The notes below the pieces were generated by a model, which was given only the letters and a program-made list of their open reading frames with translations, was not told the origin of the DNA and did no database searches. The position numbers were made by a program, and so were the translations under genes. Of a stretch of DNA of 64,000 nt, positions 42,888-50,466 are shown piece by piece (within the stretch, counting starts at the first letter, position 1; the number at the start of each line of letters is the position of its first letter). This DNA is from Pseudomonas sp. MWU15-20650 (lineage in GTDB: Bacteria > Pseudomonadota > Gammaproteobacteria > Pseudomonadales > Pseudomonadaceae): assembly GCF_023242475.1 (NCBI RefSeq), contig NZ_JALJFG010000001.1, positions 186,001 through 250,000 of the forward strand, written 5' to 3'.

Positions 42888-44306
42888 TCAGGCGGTAGCA
42901 GCGGCTTTGCGTTTGAAGCTGATAAAGGCGCCAGTCGGTGTGTAGATCAGCGTCGGGGTCAGGGTCTTGAGGTTGCTGGTGATCCCGGCGAATTTGCCTG
43001 TGATGGGGTGGGCATCGACGACTCGCAACTGGCGCGTGAGCAGTGCGTCGCTTTCGTGCTCGACCTGGATATTCAGCGTGGCGCCGGCGAGGTTGGCACA
43101 GTTGCCGACTTTCAACGTGCTATGGGTTTCACCCGCCCCGATTTTGAATGCCAGGGTCGAGCCTTTTTCCATCTGCAGGTCGTGCTTGATCCGGGTTTTG
43201 GATTGCGTGCCTGGGTCCAGCAGTAGCGTACCGGCAACGTCGAGATTGGCCACCGTACCGCCGCTGTAGGTGGCCCCCTGTTCAACCGCGATAGAGCCGC
43301 CGATGGCGTTCTGGTTGATCAGTGTTGCACCGCTATGGACCTTGCCTTGTTCGTTGGCGTCCACCGCGCCGGTGAGGGTCCAGCTGCCGGCGCTGACCTG
43401 TAGGTGCTGTATGCGGCTGGCGCCGTTGAAGGTGCCGCCCCTGGTATCGTCCAGGATCACGTGGTTGGTACCACTGCCACCGTCCACTTTGCCTTTGAAG
43501 TGCGCGCCATTGCGGACTGTCAGGACATCATCGCCACCGCCCATGTCCAAGGCGATACCATTGGTGCCGCTGATCAAGCCGTTGTTGAGGATCGTGTCGT
43601 TGAAGTCGCCGATCAGTTTTACACCATAGCCATTGCGACCGAAGATCCGCCCCTCATTGATCAACAGCGTCTCCCCATGGGCAGGCCCCACGTCACCATT
43701 GTCTACCAGCACCCCATGGTGGGCGCCACGGATGACCCCGCGTGCATAGTTGTAGACCTCACCGCCGCCCATGGCGATACCTTCGCTGGTGTTGGCAGCG
43801 CCGCTCTTGTCCTTACCGTTGGCCCCCGTACCCTGAATGACGCCGTAGTTGTGAACCCGGGCGAGCTTGTCGATATCCAGGCCGTCCCCATCGCCATCAT
43901 TCTGTTCGGGGCGCTGGGCGTCCGCGCCAGTGATGATGCCGTGGTTGATGACCACTGCGTCGCCCTTGGACTTCAAGCCGGCGCCCTTATGGCCGGTCAG
44001 CCCGCCTGTGTTGAGCAATGTCACGTCCTCTGTGGCTTTTATGCCGTTGCTGCCGCCTTCCACCCGGCCCAGGTTGACGACCGTACCGCCTGCGTTGTTC
44101 AGGTTGATGCCGTTGTAGGACTCCTTGAACCGTCTCGAAGGGCCCGTGGATACAACCCCGCAGTTTCTGAATAGGCCGCCTGTGGTGATTTCAATCGCGT
44201 TACCGGCTTCAACATGCAGAGGCGGGGCAGGCGTGGAAAATCTGGGGCAGGGAACGCTTGGAGACGGCAGCGCAAAGGCAATAGGAGCAGTGGATGCGAG
44301 CAACAT
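42888..44306 (-). CDS. Autotransporter passenger-like protein without a beta-barrel
   Basis: 472 residues from the ATG at 44306 (the frame is open to 44399). A short signal-like segment (MLLASTAPIAFALPSP) leads into a long series of beta-helix repeats rich in NxG/GxN turns: NNAGGTVVNLGRVEGGSNGI, LLNTGGLTGHKGAGLKSKGD, INHGIITGAD and INEGRIFGRNGYGVKLIGDF. This is the pectin-lyase-like fold of type V passengers. The end (TLIYTPTGAFISFKRKAA) is where the linker to the barrel normally begins, but the gene stops. The barrel-only gene lies 112 bases upstream on the same strand. It may use that barrel in trans or be a decayed gene; the sequence cannot decide. Confidence 0.72.
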   Translation of the reverse strand: MLLASTAPIAFALPSPSVPCPRFSTPAPPLHVEAGNAIEITTGGLFRNCGVVSTGPSRRFKESYNGINLNNAGGTVVNLGRVEGGSNGIKATEDVTLLNTGGLTGHKGAGLKSKGDAVVINHGIITGADAQRPEQNDGDGDGLDIDKLARVHNYGVIQGTGANGKDKSGAANTSEGIAMGGGEVYNYARGVIRGAHHGVLVDNGDVGPAHGETLLINEGRIFGRNGYGVKLIGDFNDTILNNGLISGTNGIALDMGGGDDVLTVRNGAHFKGKVDGGSGTNHVILDDTRGGTFNGASRIQHLQVSAGSWTLTGAVDANEQGKVHSGATLINQNAIGGSIAVEQGATYSGGTVANLDVAGTLLLDPGTQSKTRIKHDLQMEKGSTLAFKIGAGETHSTLKVGNCANLAGATLNIQVEHESDALLTRQLRVVDAHPITGKFAGITSNLKTLTPTLIYTPTGAFISFKRKAAATA

Positions 44307-44310
44307 GATA

Positions 44311-44340
44311 TTCCGGCCTCTCGGGAATGGGAGGCCGGAA
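44311..44340. repeat. Inverted repeat before the passenger start
   Basis: TTCCGGCCTC and GAGGCCGGAA are a perfect 10-bp pair with a 10-base loop, four bases before the start codon, so on mRNA the hairpin would cover the ribosome site. A related but decayed copy (GAGGCCGGGAATGTAGCGAGG) stands before the barrel gene at 45742. Confidence 0.7.
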
Positions 44341-44417
44341 TGTAGCGAGGAGAGGACACCGCTGAATGTCAGGCTTGGCGTTAGCCATTTGACGGGCAAT
44401 TCTTCAATTGATAGCGG

Positions 44418-45719
44418 TTAAAAGCGTGTTTGCCACTGTGCCATCAACCCTTGGCTGTTGCTTTGGCTGCCTGATTCGCGCGTGTAGGTGAGGCCCACGC
44501 TGTGTTGTTTCCACAGTGCCAGGTCGAGCCCGGCCTGCACGGTGACGTTGTTGCGGTCCAGCGCAGTGCCGTCGATGGTGAAGTCATTGATACGCCCTGG
44601 CGCATACCGAGAGGACTGACGAACCTGGCTATCGACGTCGCCGTAGAGGTGTTTCCAACCTGCGCTCAGGTGGGGCGTCAGGCTTATTTGGTTGTCGAAC
44701 TGGTACACCGTGCTCAGGCGTAGGCCGAGCGTGCTGTTCAGGTTTTGCTGGGTCTGTGGGCCGACGCTCAGTGCGGTCAGGCCGCCAGTTTCATTGAAGC
44801 GGTCGCGCTGATAGCGCTGGTAGCCGAGGCCGATGAAGGGCTCAACGCTGAAATCGGCGCTGCCCAGTTGGTAGCCCAGCTCGGAGAACAGGGTTTGGCT
44901 GTTGGCGTTGTAACTGCCCTTGAGGGCCTCTTTGTAATTCAGTATGTCGATGCTGCGCTTTGTCTGTCCGGCATGGCTGCTGTAGATCGCTCCGAGACGC
45001 AGGGCCAAAGGGCCGTCCTGGCGCACGGCGTAGCCCCCCAGGTGCCAGCTGTCCAGCTCGGCGCCAAAGCGTTGGGCATTGAAGCGACTGGAGGTTTTTG
45101 CGCCCATGACCCCGACCCGCCAAGCGTGGTCCAACGCCCAATCGGCGCCCAACAACAGACCTTGGGTACCGTGTTTCAGGCCGGCGCTGCCGCCTTGTTT
45201 ATCGAGACGGCCGTCATTGTCCAGGCCCTGCACCCAGAAGTGGCCGTCGTCGTCAGCGGGCAGCGTGCGCAAGGTCGAGAGCAATTGGCCGCTGAGGTGC
45301 TGCGTGGTGTTTTGGGTAGCGGCGGCGAGGTTGGCATGTTGACTACCCGCCAATTGTTCAAGGGCTGCGCCGATTCCTCCGGGCTGTTTGCCAAGCTCAT
45401 CGAGTGTTCTTTGCACGTCCTTGATCTCCTCCGAGTCCATTTCGCCGGACGCCACGAGTTGAATCAGTGCGGGCTCCAGGACCTTGGCGACCTGTAGGCC
45501 GTTGTGCGAGGTGGCGTGCTGGGTGAGGAAACCGTCGAAGGGAGGTGGTATGGGGGGCTCATCAAACTCGGATAAAAACGTCCATGCCGCGTCTGCCGCG
45601 TCGTAGGGGTGATGCCAATAGGGACTGTATTCGATATCGCCTCGCGCTTGCGCAGGTTGAAAGCTGGCGGCAACCGCAAGGCTGATGGCCAGTGCGATTC
45701 TTTGGGGGGTCAATGGCAT
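44418..45719 (-). CDS. Autotransporter beta-barrel protein with almost no passenger
   Basis: 433 residues. The signal peptide ends at PAQA (about 25). A short acidic/Pro-rich stretch (SPYWHHPYDAAD) and a helical linker (about 75-140, LEQLAGSQHANLAAATQ) lead to a typical 280-residue type Va barrel (about 155-433, HFWVQGLDNDGRLDKQGGS, YNANSQTLFSELGYQLGS) ending in the outer-membrane signal WQTRF. Normal autotransporters carry several hundred passenger residues before the linker; here they are missing. It precedes the passenger-only gene by 111 bases. It is a complete frame with signal and sorting motif, so it may still be made. Confidence 0.82.
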   Translation of the reverse strand: MPLTPQRIALAISLAVAASFQPAQARGDIEYSPYWHHPYDAADAAWTFLSEFDEPPIPPPFDGFLTQHATSHNGLQVAKVLEPALIQLVASGEMDSEEIKDVQRTLDELGKQPGGIGAALEQLAGSQHANLAAATQNTTQHLSGQLLSTLRTLPADDDGHFWVQGLDNDGRLDKQGGSAGLKHGTQGLLLGADWALDHAWRVGVMGAKTSSRFNAQRFGAELDSWHLGGYAVRQDGPLALRLGAIYSSHAGQTKRSIDILNYKEALKGSYNANSQTLFSELGYQLGSADFSVEPFIGLGYQRYQRDRFNETGGLTALSVGPQTQQNLNSTLGLRLSTVYQFDNQISLTPHLSAGWKHLYGDVDSQVRQSSRYAPGRINDFTIDGTALDRNNVTVQAGLDLALWKQHSVGLTYTRESGSQSNSQGLMAQWQTRF

Positions 45720-45828
45720 GAATTCCCAACCTCTGATGAATGAGGCCGGGAATGTAGCGAGGTGGCGGGGCGATAACTGTCAGGCTATCGACCCCTGGTT
45801 TGCGGGAGTTATCTCTAGTACGGCGCGA

Positions 45829-45960
45829 TTAAAAACTCATCTGCCACTGCCCAAGGCGTAGCCCAGTTCCGCGAAGGCTTGCTGGCTGTTGGCGTCATAG
45901 TCGCCTTTGGGGCGGTCGGTCAAACCGTTGCTGCCATGCTCGCCATCGATCTCACCCCCG
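45829..45960 (-). pseudogene. Remnant of a second autotransporter beta-barrel
   Basis: Reading on the minus strand, one frame gives GDYDANSQQAFAELGYALGS, closely matching YNANSQTLFSELGYQLGS of the intact barrel, and runs into a stop. The neighbouring frame then gives QWQMSF and a stop, the expected barrel C-terminus (compare QWQTRF). The roughly 145 residues normally between these two motifs are missing, and no 5' part exists because the ABC permease gene follows. It is a doubly truncated gene. Confidence 0.78.
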
Positions 45961-46773
45961 TCGCACATACCCCTTGCCGTAATAACGCTCCATCCGCGCT
46001 TGGATCAGTTCCAGTGCAAGGGACATCACCCAGTAAATGATCGCTGCCGTGCTGAGCATCTCGATGTAGCGATAACTTGAGCGCCCATAGGATTGCGCCA
46101 GGAACATCACCTCCCACACACCCATTACCGAGATCAGCGACGAGTCCTTGAGCATCGAGATGAACTGGTTGGTGGCGGGCGGGATGATGGTCCGCATGGC
46201 CTGGGGCAGGGTGACGTGCCAGAAGATTGCACTGTCGCGCATACCCAGCGCCAAGGCTGCTTCTCGCTGACCATGCGGCACGCCGAGGATGCCGGCGCGG
46301 AAAATCTCGCTCAGGTAGGCGCCGTAGTTCAGTGACAACGCAATGATCCCGGCGGCGATGGCGCCTGGTACCAAGCCCAATTGCGGCAACCCCAGATAGA
46401 TCAAGAGGATCTGGATCAACAGCGGCGTGCCACGAAAGAACGAGGCGTAAAAACTCGCGATACCAAAGGCCAGCGCGCTTTTCGACAAGCGCCCCAGCGC
46501 AGTGATGAAGCCCAGCACCGATGACGCCACGATCGAGCACAGGCACAAAAACACAGTCAGCGCTGCGCCTTGCAGAAACCCGCCGGGCGCCAGGTGCACG
46601 CCGACCAAGTTAGGCAGCTTGTCGAGGATGATCGAAAACTTCAGGTCAAAGCTCAGGAAGAAGCTGGCGAACAGGCAAAACAGCGCGGCCCAGGTCAGAT
46701 ATAAGCGCGTGCGGAAGCCGAAGACACGCTTTAGTGGCGACGGGCGTACGGGCGGAGAAGGGAATGCAGTCAT
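45952..46773 (-). CDS. Amino-acid ABC transporter permease
   Basis: 273 residues from the ATG at 46773, overlapping the binding-protein stop (ATGA). HisM/HisQ-type features: GAALTVFLCLCSIVASSVLG, FYASFFRGTPLLIQILLIYL and the EAA loop GQREAALALGMRDSAIFWHV. It probably works with the upstream binding protein to import an amino acid. No ATPase gene lies in the unit; one would have to be supplied from elsewhere, or it was lost when the neighbouring autotransporter locus rearranged. Confidence 0.88.
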   Translation of the reverse strand: MTAFPSPPVRPSPLKRVFGFRTRLYLTWAALFCLFASFFLSFDLKFSIILDKLPNLVGVHLAPGGFLQGAALTVFLCLCSIVASSVLGFITALGRLSKSALAFGIASFYASFFRGTPLLIQILLIYLGLPQLGLVPGAIAAGIIALSLNYGAYLSEIFRAGILGVPHGQREAALALGMRDSAIFWHVTLPQAMRTIIPPATNQFISMLKDSSLISVMGVWEVMFLAQSYGRSSYRYIEMLSTAAIIYWVMSLALELIQARMERYYGKGYVRRG

Positions 46774-47591
46774 TGGCTGATGTCGGCACCGATCCATTTT
46801 TGCGACAACGTGCTCAAGGTGCCGTCCTGTTTCAGCTGGGTAAAGACTTCACGCACCTTGGCGTCCCACTGCGGATCGCCTTTTTCTATGGCTACCGCGT
46901 TCGGTTCGGCGTACAGCGGTTCGCCGGCAAGCTTGAAGCGCTTGTCTTGGTTCAGGCGCGGTTGTGCGGTGACCAGGTTGGTCAGGATCGCGTCCAGGCG
47001 CACACCGACACCCAGGCCCAGGTCTTGGAAGGCGACGTTATCGGTGTCGTACGGGGCGACTTGTACATCCTCGAATGGGTACTGCAGTTGCTTATCCTCG
47101 GCGCCTTCGATCACCAGGTTTTTGTTCAGGTAGCTTTCGTAGCTGGAAGCGCTGGTGAGTCCGACTTTTTTGCCGCTCAGGTCTTTGGCGCTGTGGATAC
47201 GGTCATCCTTGGCATTGACCACGATGACCGCAGGCGAGGCGTAGTACTCCACGGGGAAGTCGAATACCTCGGCGCGAGCCTTGCTCGGGGTCATAGAGCA
47301 GATGCAAATATCGTAGCGCCCGCTCCAGCGGCCGGCGGCAATGACGTCCCAGGACGGCGTTTCCAGGCGCAGTTTCACACCTAACTTCTGCGCCACGGCC
47401 TTGGCCACATCGACGTCGAAACCGTCCAGCTGGTTCTGCTCGTTGAGGAACGAAAAGGGTGGGTAGCTCTCCATCAGCACCCCCACCAATTCTTTCTTTT
47501 GCTCAACTCGATCCAGGGTTGCACCGCCGAAGGCTTGTGTGGAGGCAGCCAGAATCGTCAGGCCCAAGGCCCACAGCGGTTTAAGTTTCAC
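46770..47591 (-). CDS. Amino-acid ABC transporter substrate-binding protein
   Basis: 273 residues from GTG 47591 with AGGT upstream. The signal peptide ends near TQAFGG. SBP family 3 features: GVLMESYPPFSFLNEQNQLD, GFDVDVAKAVAQKLGV and WDVIAAGRWSGRYDICICSM. The ligand is not certain. Divergence from a homocysteine S-methyltransferase gene suggests S-methylmethionine or another sulphur amino acid, which is inference. The two transporter genes are translationally coupled. Confidence 0.86.
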   Translation of the reverse strand: MKLKPLWALGLTILAASTQAFGGATLDRVEQKKELVGVLMESYPPFSFLNEQNQLDGFDVDVAKAVAQKLGVKLRLETPSWDVIAAGRWSGRYDICICSMTPSKARAEVFDFPVEYYASPAVIVVNAKDDRIHSAKDLSGKKVGLTSASSYESYLNKNLVIEGAEDKQLQYPFEDVQVAPYDTDNVAFQDLGLGVGVRLDAILTNLVTAQPRLNQDKRFKLAGEPLYAEPNAVAIEKGDPQWDAKVREVFTQLKQDGTLSTLSQKWIGADISQ

Positions 47592-47703
47592 AATCGATAC
47601 CTGAATAAAAAAGAGTTGTTATTAACCAGACGGTACGCATTAAATAGTTATAAACAACGATCTTCTAGTGAGTTATTTTCATAAGCATATGAGAAAAAAG
47701 CAT

Positions 47704-48603
47704 ATGGACGCAGCAAACAGAGTAATTCTCGATGGTGGTATGGGCCGTGAACTGCAGCGGCGAGGCGCGCCGTTTCGGCAGCCGGAGTGGTCGGCATTAG
47801 CGTTGAGCGAAGCGCCGCAGGCGGTTGAGGCAGTGCACACGGCTTATATCCAGAGCGGCGCGAACGTCATCACCACCAACAGCTACGCCGTTGTACCGTT
47901 TCATATTGGTGAAGCGCGGTTCGCCGCCGAGGGCCAGGCGCTGGCGGCGTTGGCCGGTGAATTGGCGCGGCGCGCGGTGCAGGCGTCGGGTAGAGCGGTA
48001 CGCGTGGCGGGTTCATTGCCGCCGCTGTTTGGTTCTTATCGGCCTGACTTGTTTGATGCCGGCCGGGCGACTGAACTGCTGACGCCACTGGTGCAAGGCT
48101 TGGCGCCCCATGTTGATCTGTGGCTGGCGGAAACCCAGAGTTCGATCATCGAGGCGCAGGCTATTCATGCCGGCTTGCCGAAGGATGGCAAACCGTTCTG
48201 GCTGTCGTTTACCTTGAAGGATGAGGACCTCGACGAGGTGCCACGCTTGCGCTCCGGTGAGCCTGTGGCAGACGCAGCGCAAGCGGCGGCGCTGTTGGGC
48301 GTGGAGGTACTGCTGTTCAACTGCAGCCAGCCAGAGGTGATTGGCGCGGCGATTGATGCGGCGCGCCAGACCTTCGAGCGTCTGGGGGTGACGATTCACA
48401 TGGGTGCCTACGCCAATGCTTTCCCGCCGCAACCTGAGGAAGCCACCGCCAACGATGGCCTCGATCCGTTGCGCGACGATCTCGACCCACCCGGCTACTT
48501 GAAATGGGCCGCCGACTGGCAGGCCCGGGGTGCCAGCCATCTGGGGGGGTGCTGTGGGATCGGGCCGGAACACATTGCTGTGTTGGCCCAGAAGTTGGGC
48601 TAA
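47704..48603 (+). CDS. mmuM: Homocysteine S-methyltransferase family protein
   Basis: 299 residues from the ATG at 47704 (an ATG at 47689 is possible). The enzyme moves a methyl group from a donor such as S-methylmethionine to homocysteine, giving methionine. The start ILDGGMGRELQRRGAPF and the zinc-binding cysteines LLFNCSQPE and LGGCCGIGPEH are intact. Divergent from an amino-acid ABC unit, so import and use of a sulphur compound may be linked. Confidence 0.85.
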   Translation: MDAANRVILDGGMGRELQRRGAPFRQPEWSALALSEAPQAVEAVHTAYIQSGANVITTNSYAVVPFHIGEARFAAEGQALAALAGELARRAVQASGRAVRVAGSLPPLFGSYRPDLFDAGRATELLTPLVQGLAPHVDLWLAETQSSIIEAQAIHAGLPKDGKPFWLSFTLKDEDLDEVPRLRSGEPVADAAQAAALLGVEVLLFNCSQPEVIGAAIDAARQTFERLGVTIHMGAYANAFPPQPEEATANDGLDPLRDDLDPPGYLKWAADWQARGASHLGGCCGIGPEHIAVLAQKLG

Positions 48604-48606
48604 CGC

Positions 48607-49287
48607 TTAAAGCGCCTGGTGGCGGCACTCCGCCAGGCTCTTCAACTGCCCAGAGCCGGCCTGATTGCCCTCCGACAACCACGCCTCAAAACTTGCCCCA
48701 ATCGCTGGCCATTCCGAATCCAGGATCGAATACCACGCCGTATCCCGGTTCTTCCCCTTGACCACGGTGTGCTGGCGGAACACGCCTTCAAAGCTGAAGC
48801 CCAACCGCTCGGCCGCGTACTTGGAGCGTTCGTTGGCGTTGTTGCACTTCCATTCCAGGCGGCGGTAGCCCTGCTCGAAGGCGTGCTTGGCCAGCAGGTA
48901 CACCGCCTCGGTGCTCTTGGGCGAGCGCTGCATCGGTGCGCCGAAGGTGACGTGGCCGATTTCGATGCGACCGTGGTCCGGGACGATCGACATCAGGCTG
49001 AGGATGCCCTGTACCTGGCCGGTCGTGCGGTCGATCACGCTGAAAAAATACGGATCGCTGTGGGCGGCGTGGTTGTTCAGCCAGGCATTGAAGGCGCCGC
49101 GCTCGGGAAAGGGGCCGTAAGGCAGATAGTCCCACAGCTTGGGGTCGGCGCCGGGGCCTTGTAGGGCATTGAACAAGTCGTCGCCATGGCGCGCCGGGTC
49201 GAGTTTTTCCAGGCGGATAAAGCGCCCTTCGAGCAGCTGGACCGTGGGTGCCGGGACGCCTTTCCAGTCGGCGAGAGAGGTAGTCAT
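48607..49287 (-). CDS. GNAT N-acetyltransferase (RimJ/RimL type)
   Basis: 226 residues, with AAGGAG lying on the stop of the preceding gene. N-terminal VQLLEGRFIRLEKLDPARHG and acetyl-CoA loop region QRSPKSTEAVYLLAKHAFEQ followed by RRLEWKCNNANERSKYAAER match RimJ/RimL-like acetyltransferases. The substrate is unknown. Third gene of paiB-GNAT-GNAT, after a gap of ten bases. Confidence 0.88.
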   Translation of the reverse strand: MTTSLADWKGVPAPTVQLLEGRFIRLEKLDPARHGDDLFNALQGPGADPKLWDYLPYGPFPERGAFNAWLNNHAAHSDPYFFSVIDRTTGQVQGILSLMSIVPDHGRIEIGHVTFGAPMQRSPKSTEAVYLLAKHAFEQGYRRLEWKCNNANERSKYAAERLGFSFEGVFRQHTVVKGKNRDTAWYSILDSEWPAIGASFEAWLSEGNQAGSGQLKSLAECRHQAL

Positions 49288-49297
49288 GCTGTGCTCC

Positions 49298-49744
49298 TTA
49301 AAGACCTTTGCGAAATTGGATAAAACCAGGGCGTTCGGCGATGCGTTCGTAGAGTTGGATCGCGGTGGCGTTGGTCTCGTGGGTCAACCAGTGCACCTTG
49401 CAGCAGCCATCGGCCTTGGCGGTGGCGTAGACGAACTCGATCAGCTTGCGGCCCACGCCGGTTCCGCGTTGGGCCGGGTCCACCAACAAGTCCTGCAGGT
49501 AGCAGGAGTTTTCGATGCTCCAGTTGGAGCGATGGTAGATGAAGTTGACCATGCCTACCGCCTTGCCGTCCTGCCAGGCCAGGGCCGAATGGGTCGGCTC
49601 GTTGGCGTCGATCAGGCGTTGCCAGGTGCTTTGGCTGACGGCGTCCGGCAGTTCGGTGTTGTAGAACGCCAAATAGGCCTGCCACAGCGGCAGCCAGGCC
49701 GCGTGGTCGGCCGCTGTAACCTGGCGAATATCGATCGGGCTCAT
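49298..49744 (-). CDS. GNAT N-acetyltransferase
   Basis: 148 residues; the ATG overlaps the stop of the PaiB-like gene (ATGA). The acetyl-CoA binding motif LLVDPAQRGTGVGRKLIEFV (about 85-104) is standard, followed by VHWLTHETNATAIQLYERI. The substrate is unknown. Coupled translation with a PaiB-like protein recalls the paiA-paiB pair of Bacillus, in which PaiA acetylates polyamines; whether this GNAT does so is not shown. Confidence 0.87.
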   Translation of the reverse strand: MSPIDIRQVTAADHAAWLPLWQAYLAFYNTELPDAVSQSTWQRLIDANEPTHSALAWQDGKAVGMVNFIYHRSNWSIENSCYLQDLLVDPAQRGTGVGRKLIEFVYATAKADGCCKVHWLTHETNATAIQLYERIAERPGFIQFRKGL

Positions 49745-50379
49745 TCTGAAACTCCTTGGGGAATAAAGCGGGCGAGGGTCTGGTCGCGTACATCGGCACT
49801 GGCGGCCAAGCCGTCACGCACACCGGCCATGTCGGCGGCGCTGCGGTTCTGGCTGAGTTTGCGTTTGCCCACCAGGCGCTCGACCGGCAGGGCGAAGCCG
49901 ACGATGGCCTTGAGCATGCCGTCAATGTAATCCGCCGGTGCGTCGCTGACACGCCAGGGTTGGGCGCGCCCGCTTTCATGGCGGTCGGTGAGGGCGGTGA
50001 CCAGCGTGAGCAAGCGCTCGGCGTCGCTGAACACCTGGGCCTTGCCGTAGGCGTGCACGGCGATGTAGTTCCAGGTAGGCACCACTTTGCCGTGCTCGGC
50101 CTTGGCGGGGTAAAACGCCGGGCTGATATAGGCGTCGGCACCCGCGAAGATCACCAGCGCTTCACCGCCATTTTGCAGCTCGCGCCATTGCGGGTTGGCC
50201 TTGGCCAAGTGGCCGTACAGTGTGCCGTTGGGACCTTCATCGGGGTTGAGCAGTAGTGGCAGGTGGCTGGCTTGCAGGCCGTTTTCACCCACGGTTACCA
50301 ACTGCGCCAGACGGGTGTGCTGGATCAGTTGCTGGATTTCGGGCAAGTCATCGAGGGCAAAGGCGCGGGGTGTGTACAT
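49741..50379 (-). CDS. PaiB-like FMN-binding split-barrel protein
   Basis: 212 residues from the ATG at 50379 with AAGGAAAA upstream. The PaiB pattern is clear: MYTPRAFALDDLPEIQQLI, LYGHLAKANPQWREL, PAFYPAKAEHGKVVPTWNYI and GMLKAIVGFALPVERLVGKR. PaiB proteins bind flavin and act as regulators or reductases. First gene of a three-gene unit, divergent from a MocR regulator that may control it. Confidence 0.87.
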   Translation of the reverse strand: MYTPRAFALDDLPEIQQLIQHTRLAQLVTVGENGLQASHLPLLLNPDEGPNGTLYGHLAKANPQWRELQNGGEALVIFAGADAYISPAFYPAKAEHGKVVPTWNYIAVHAYGKAQVFSDAERLLTLVTALTDRHESGRAQPWRVSDAPADYIDGMLKAIVGFALPVERLVGKRKLSQNRSAADMAGVRDGLAASADVRDQTLARFIPQGVSE

Positions 50380-50466
50380 GGAAATTTTCCTTGGCGAATG
50401 CCTGCATCCTAGGCAGGCTATTGGTTCGTTGTAAGAGCCATCTAGCGCTATTTTAATAGGTCCAAT

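Noticed and set aside
42888..45719. Two-partner secretion (TpsA/TpsB)
   Set aside because: The barrel is the 280-residue type Va domain ending in WQTRF, without POTRA domains, and the passenger lacks a TPS domain.
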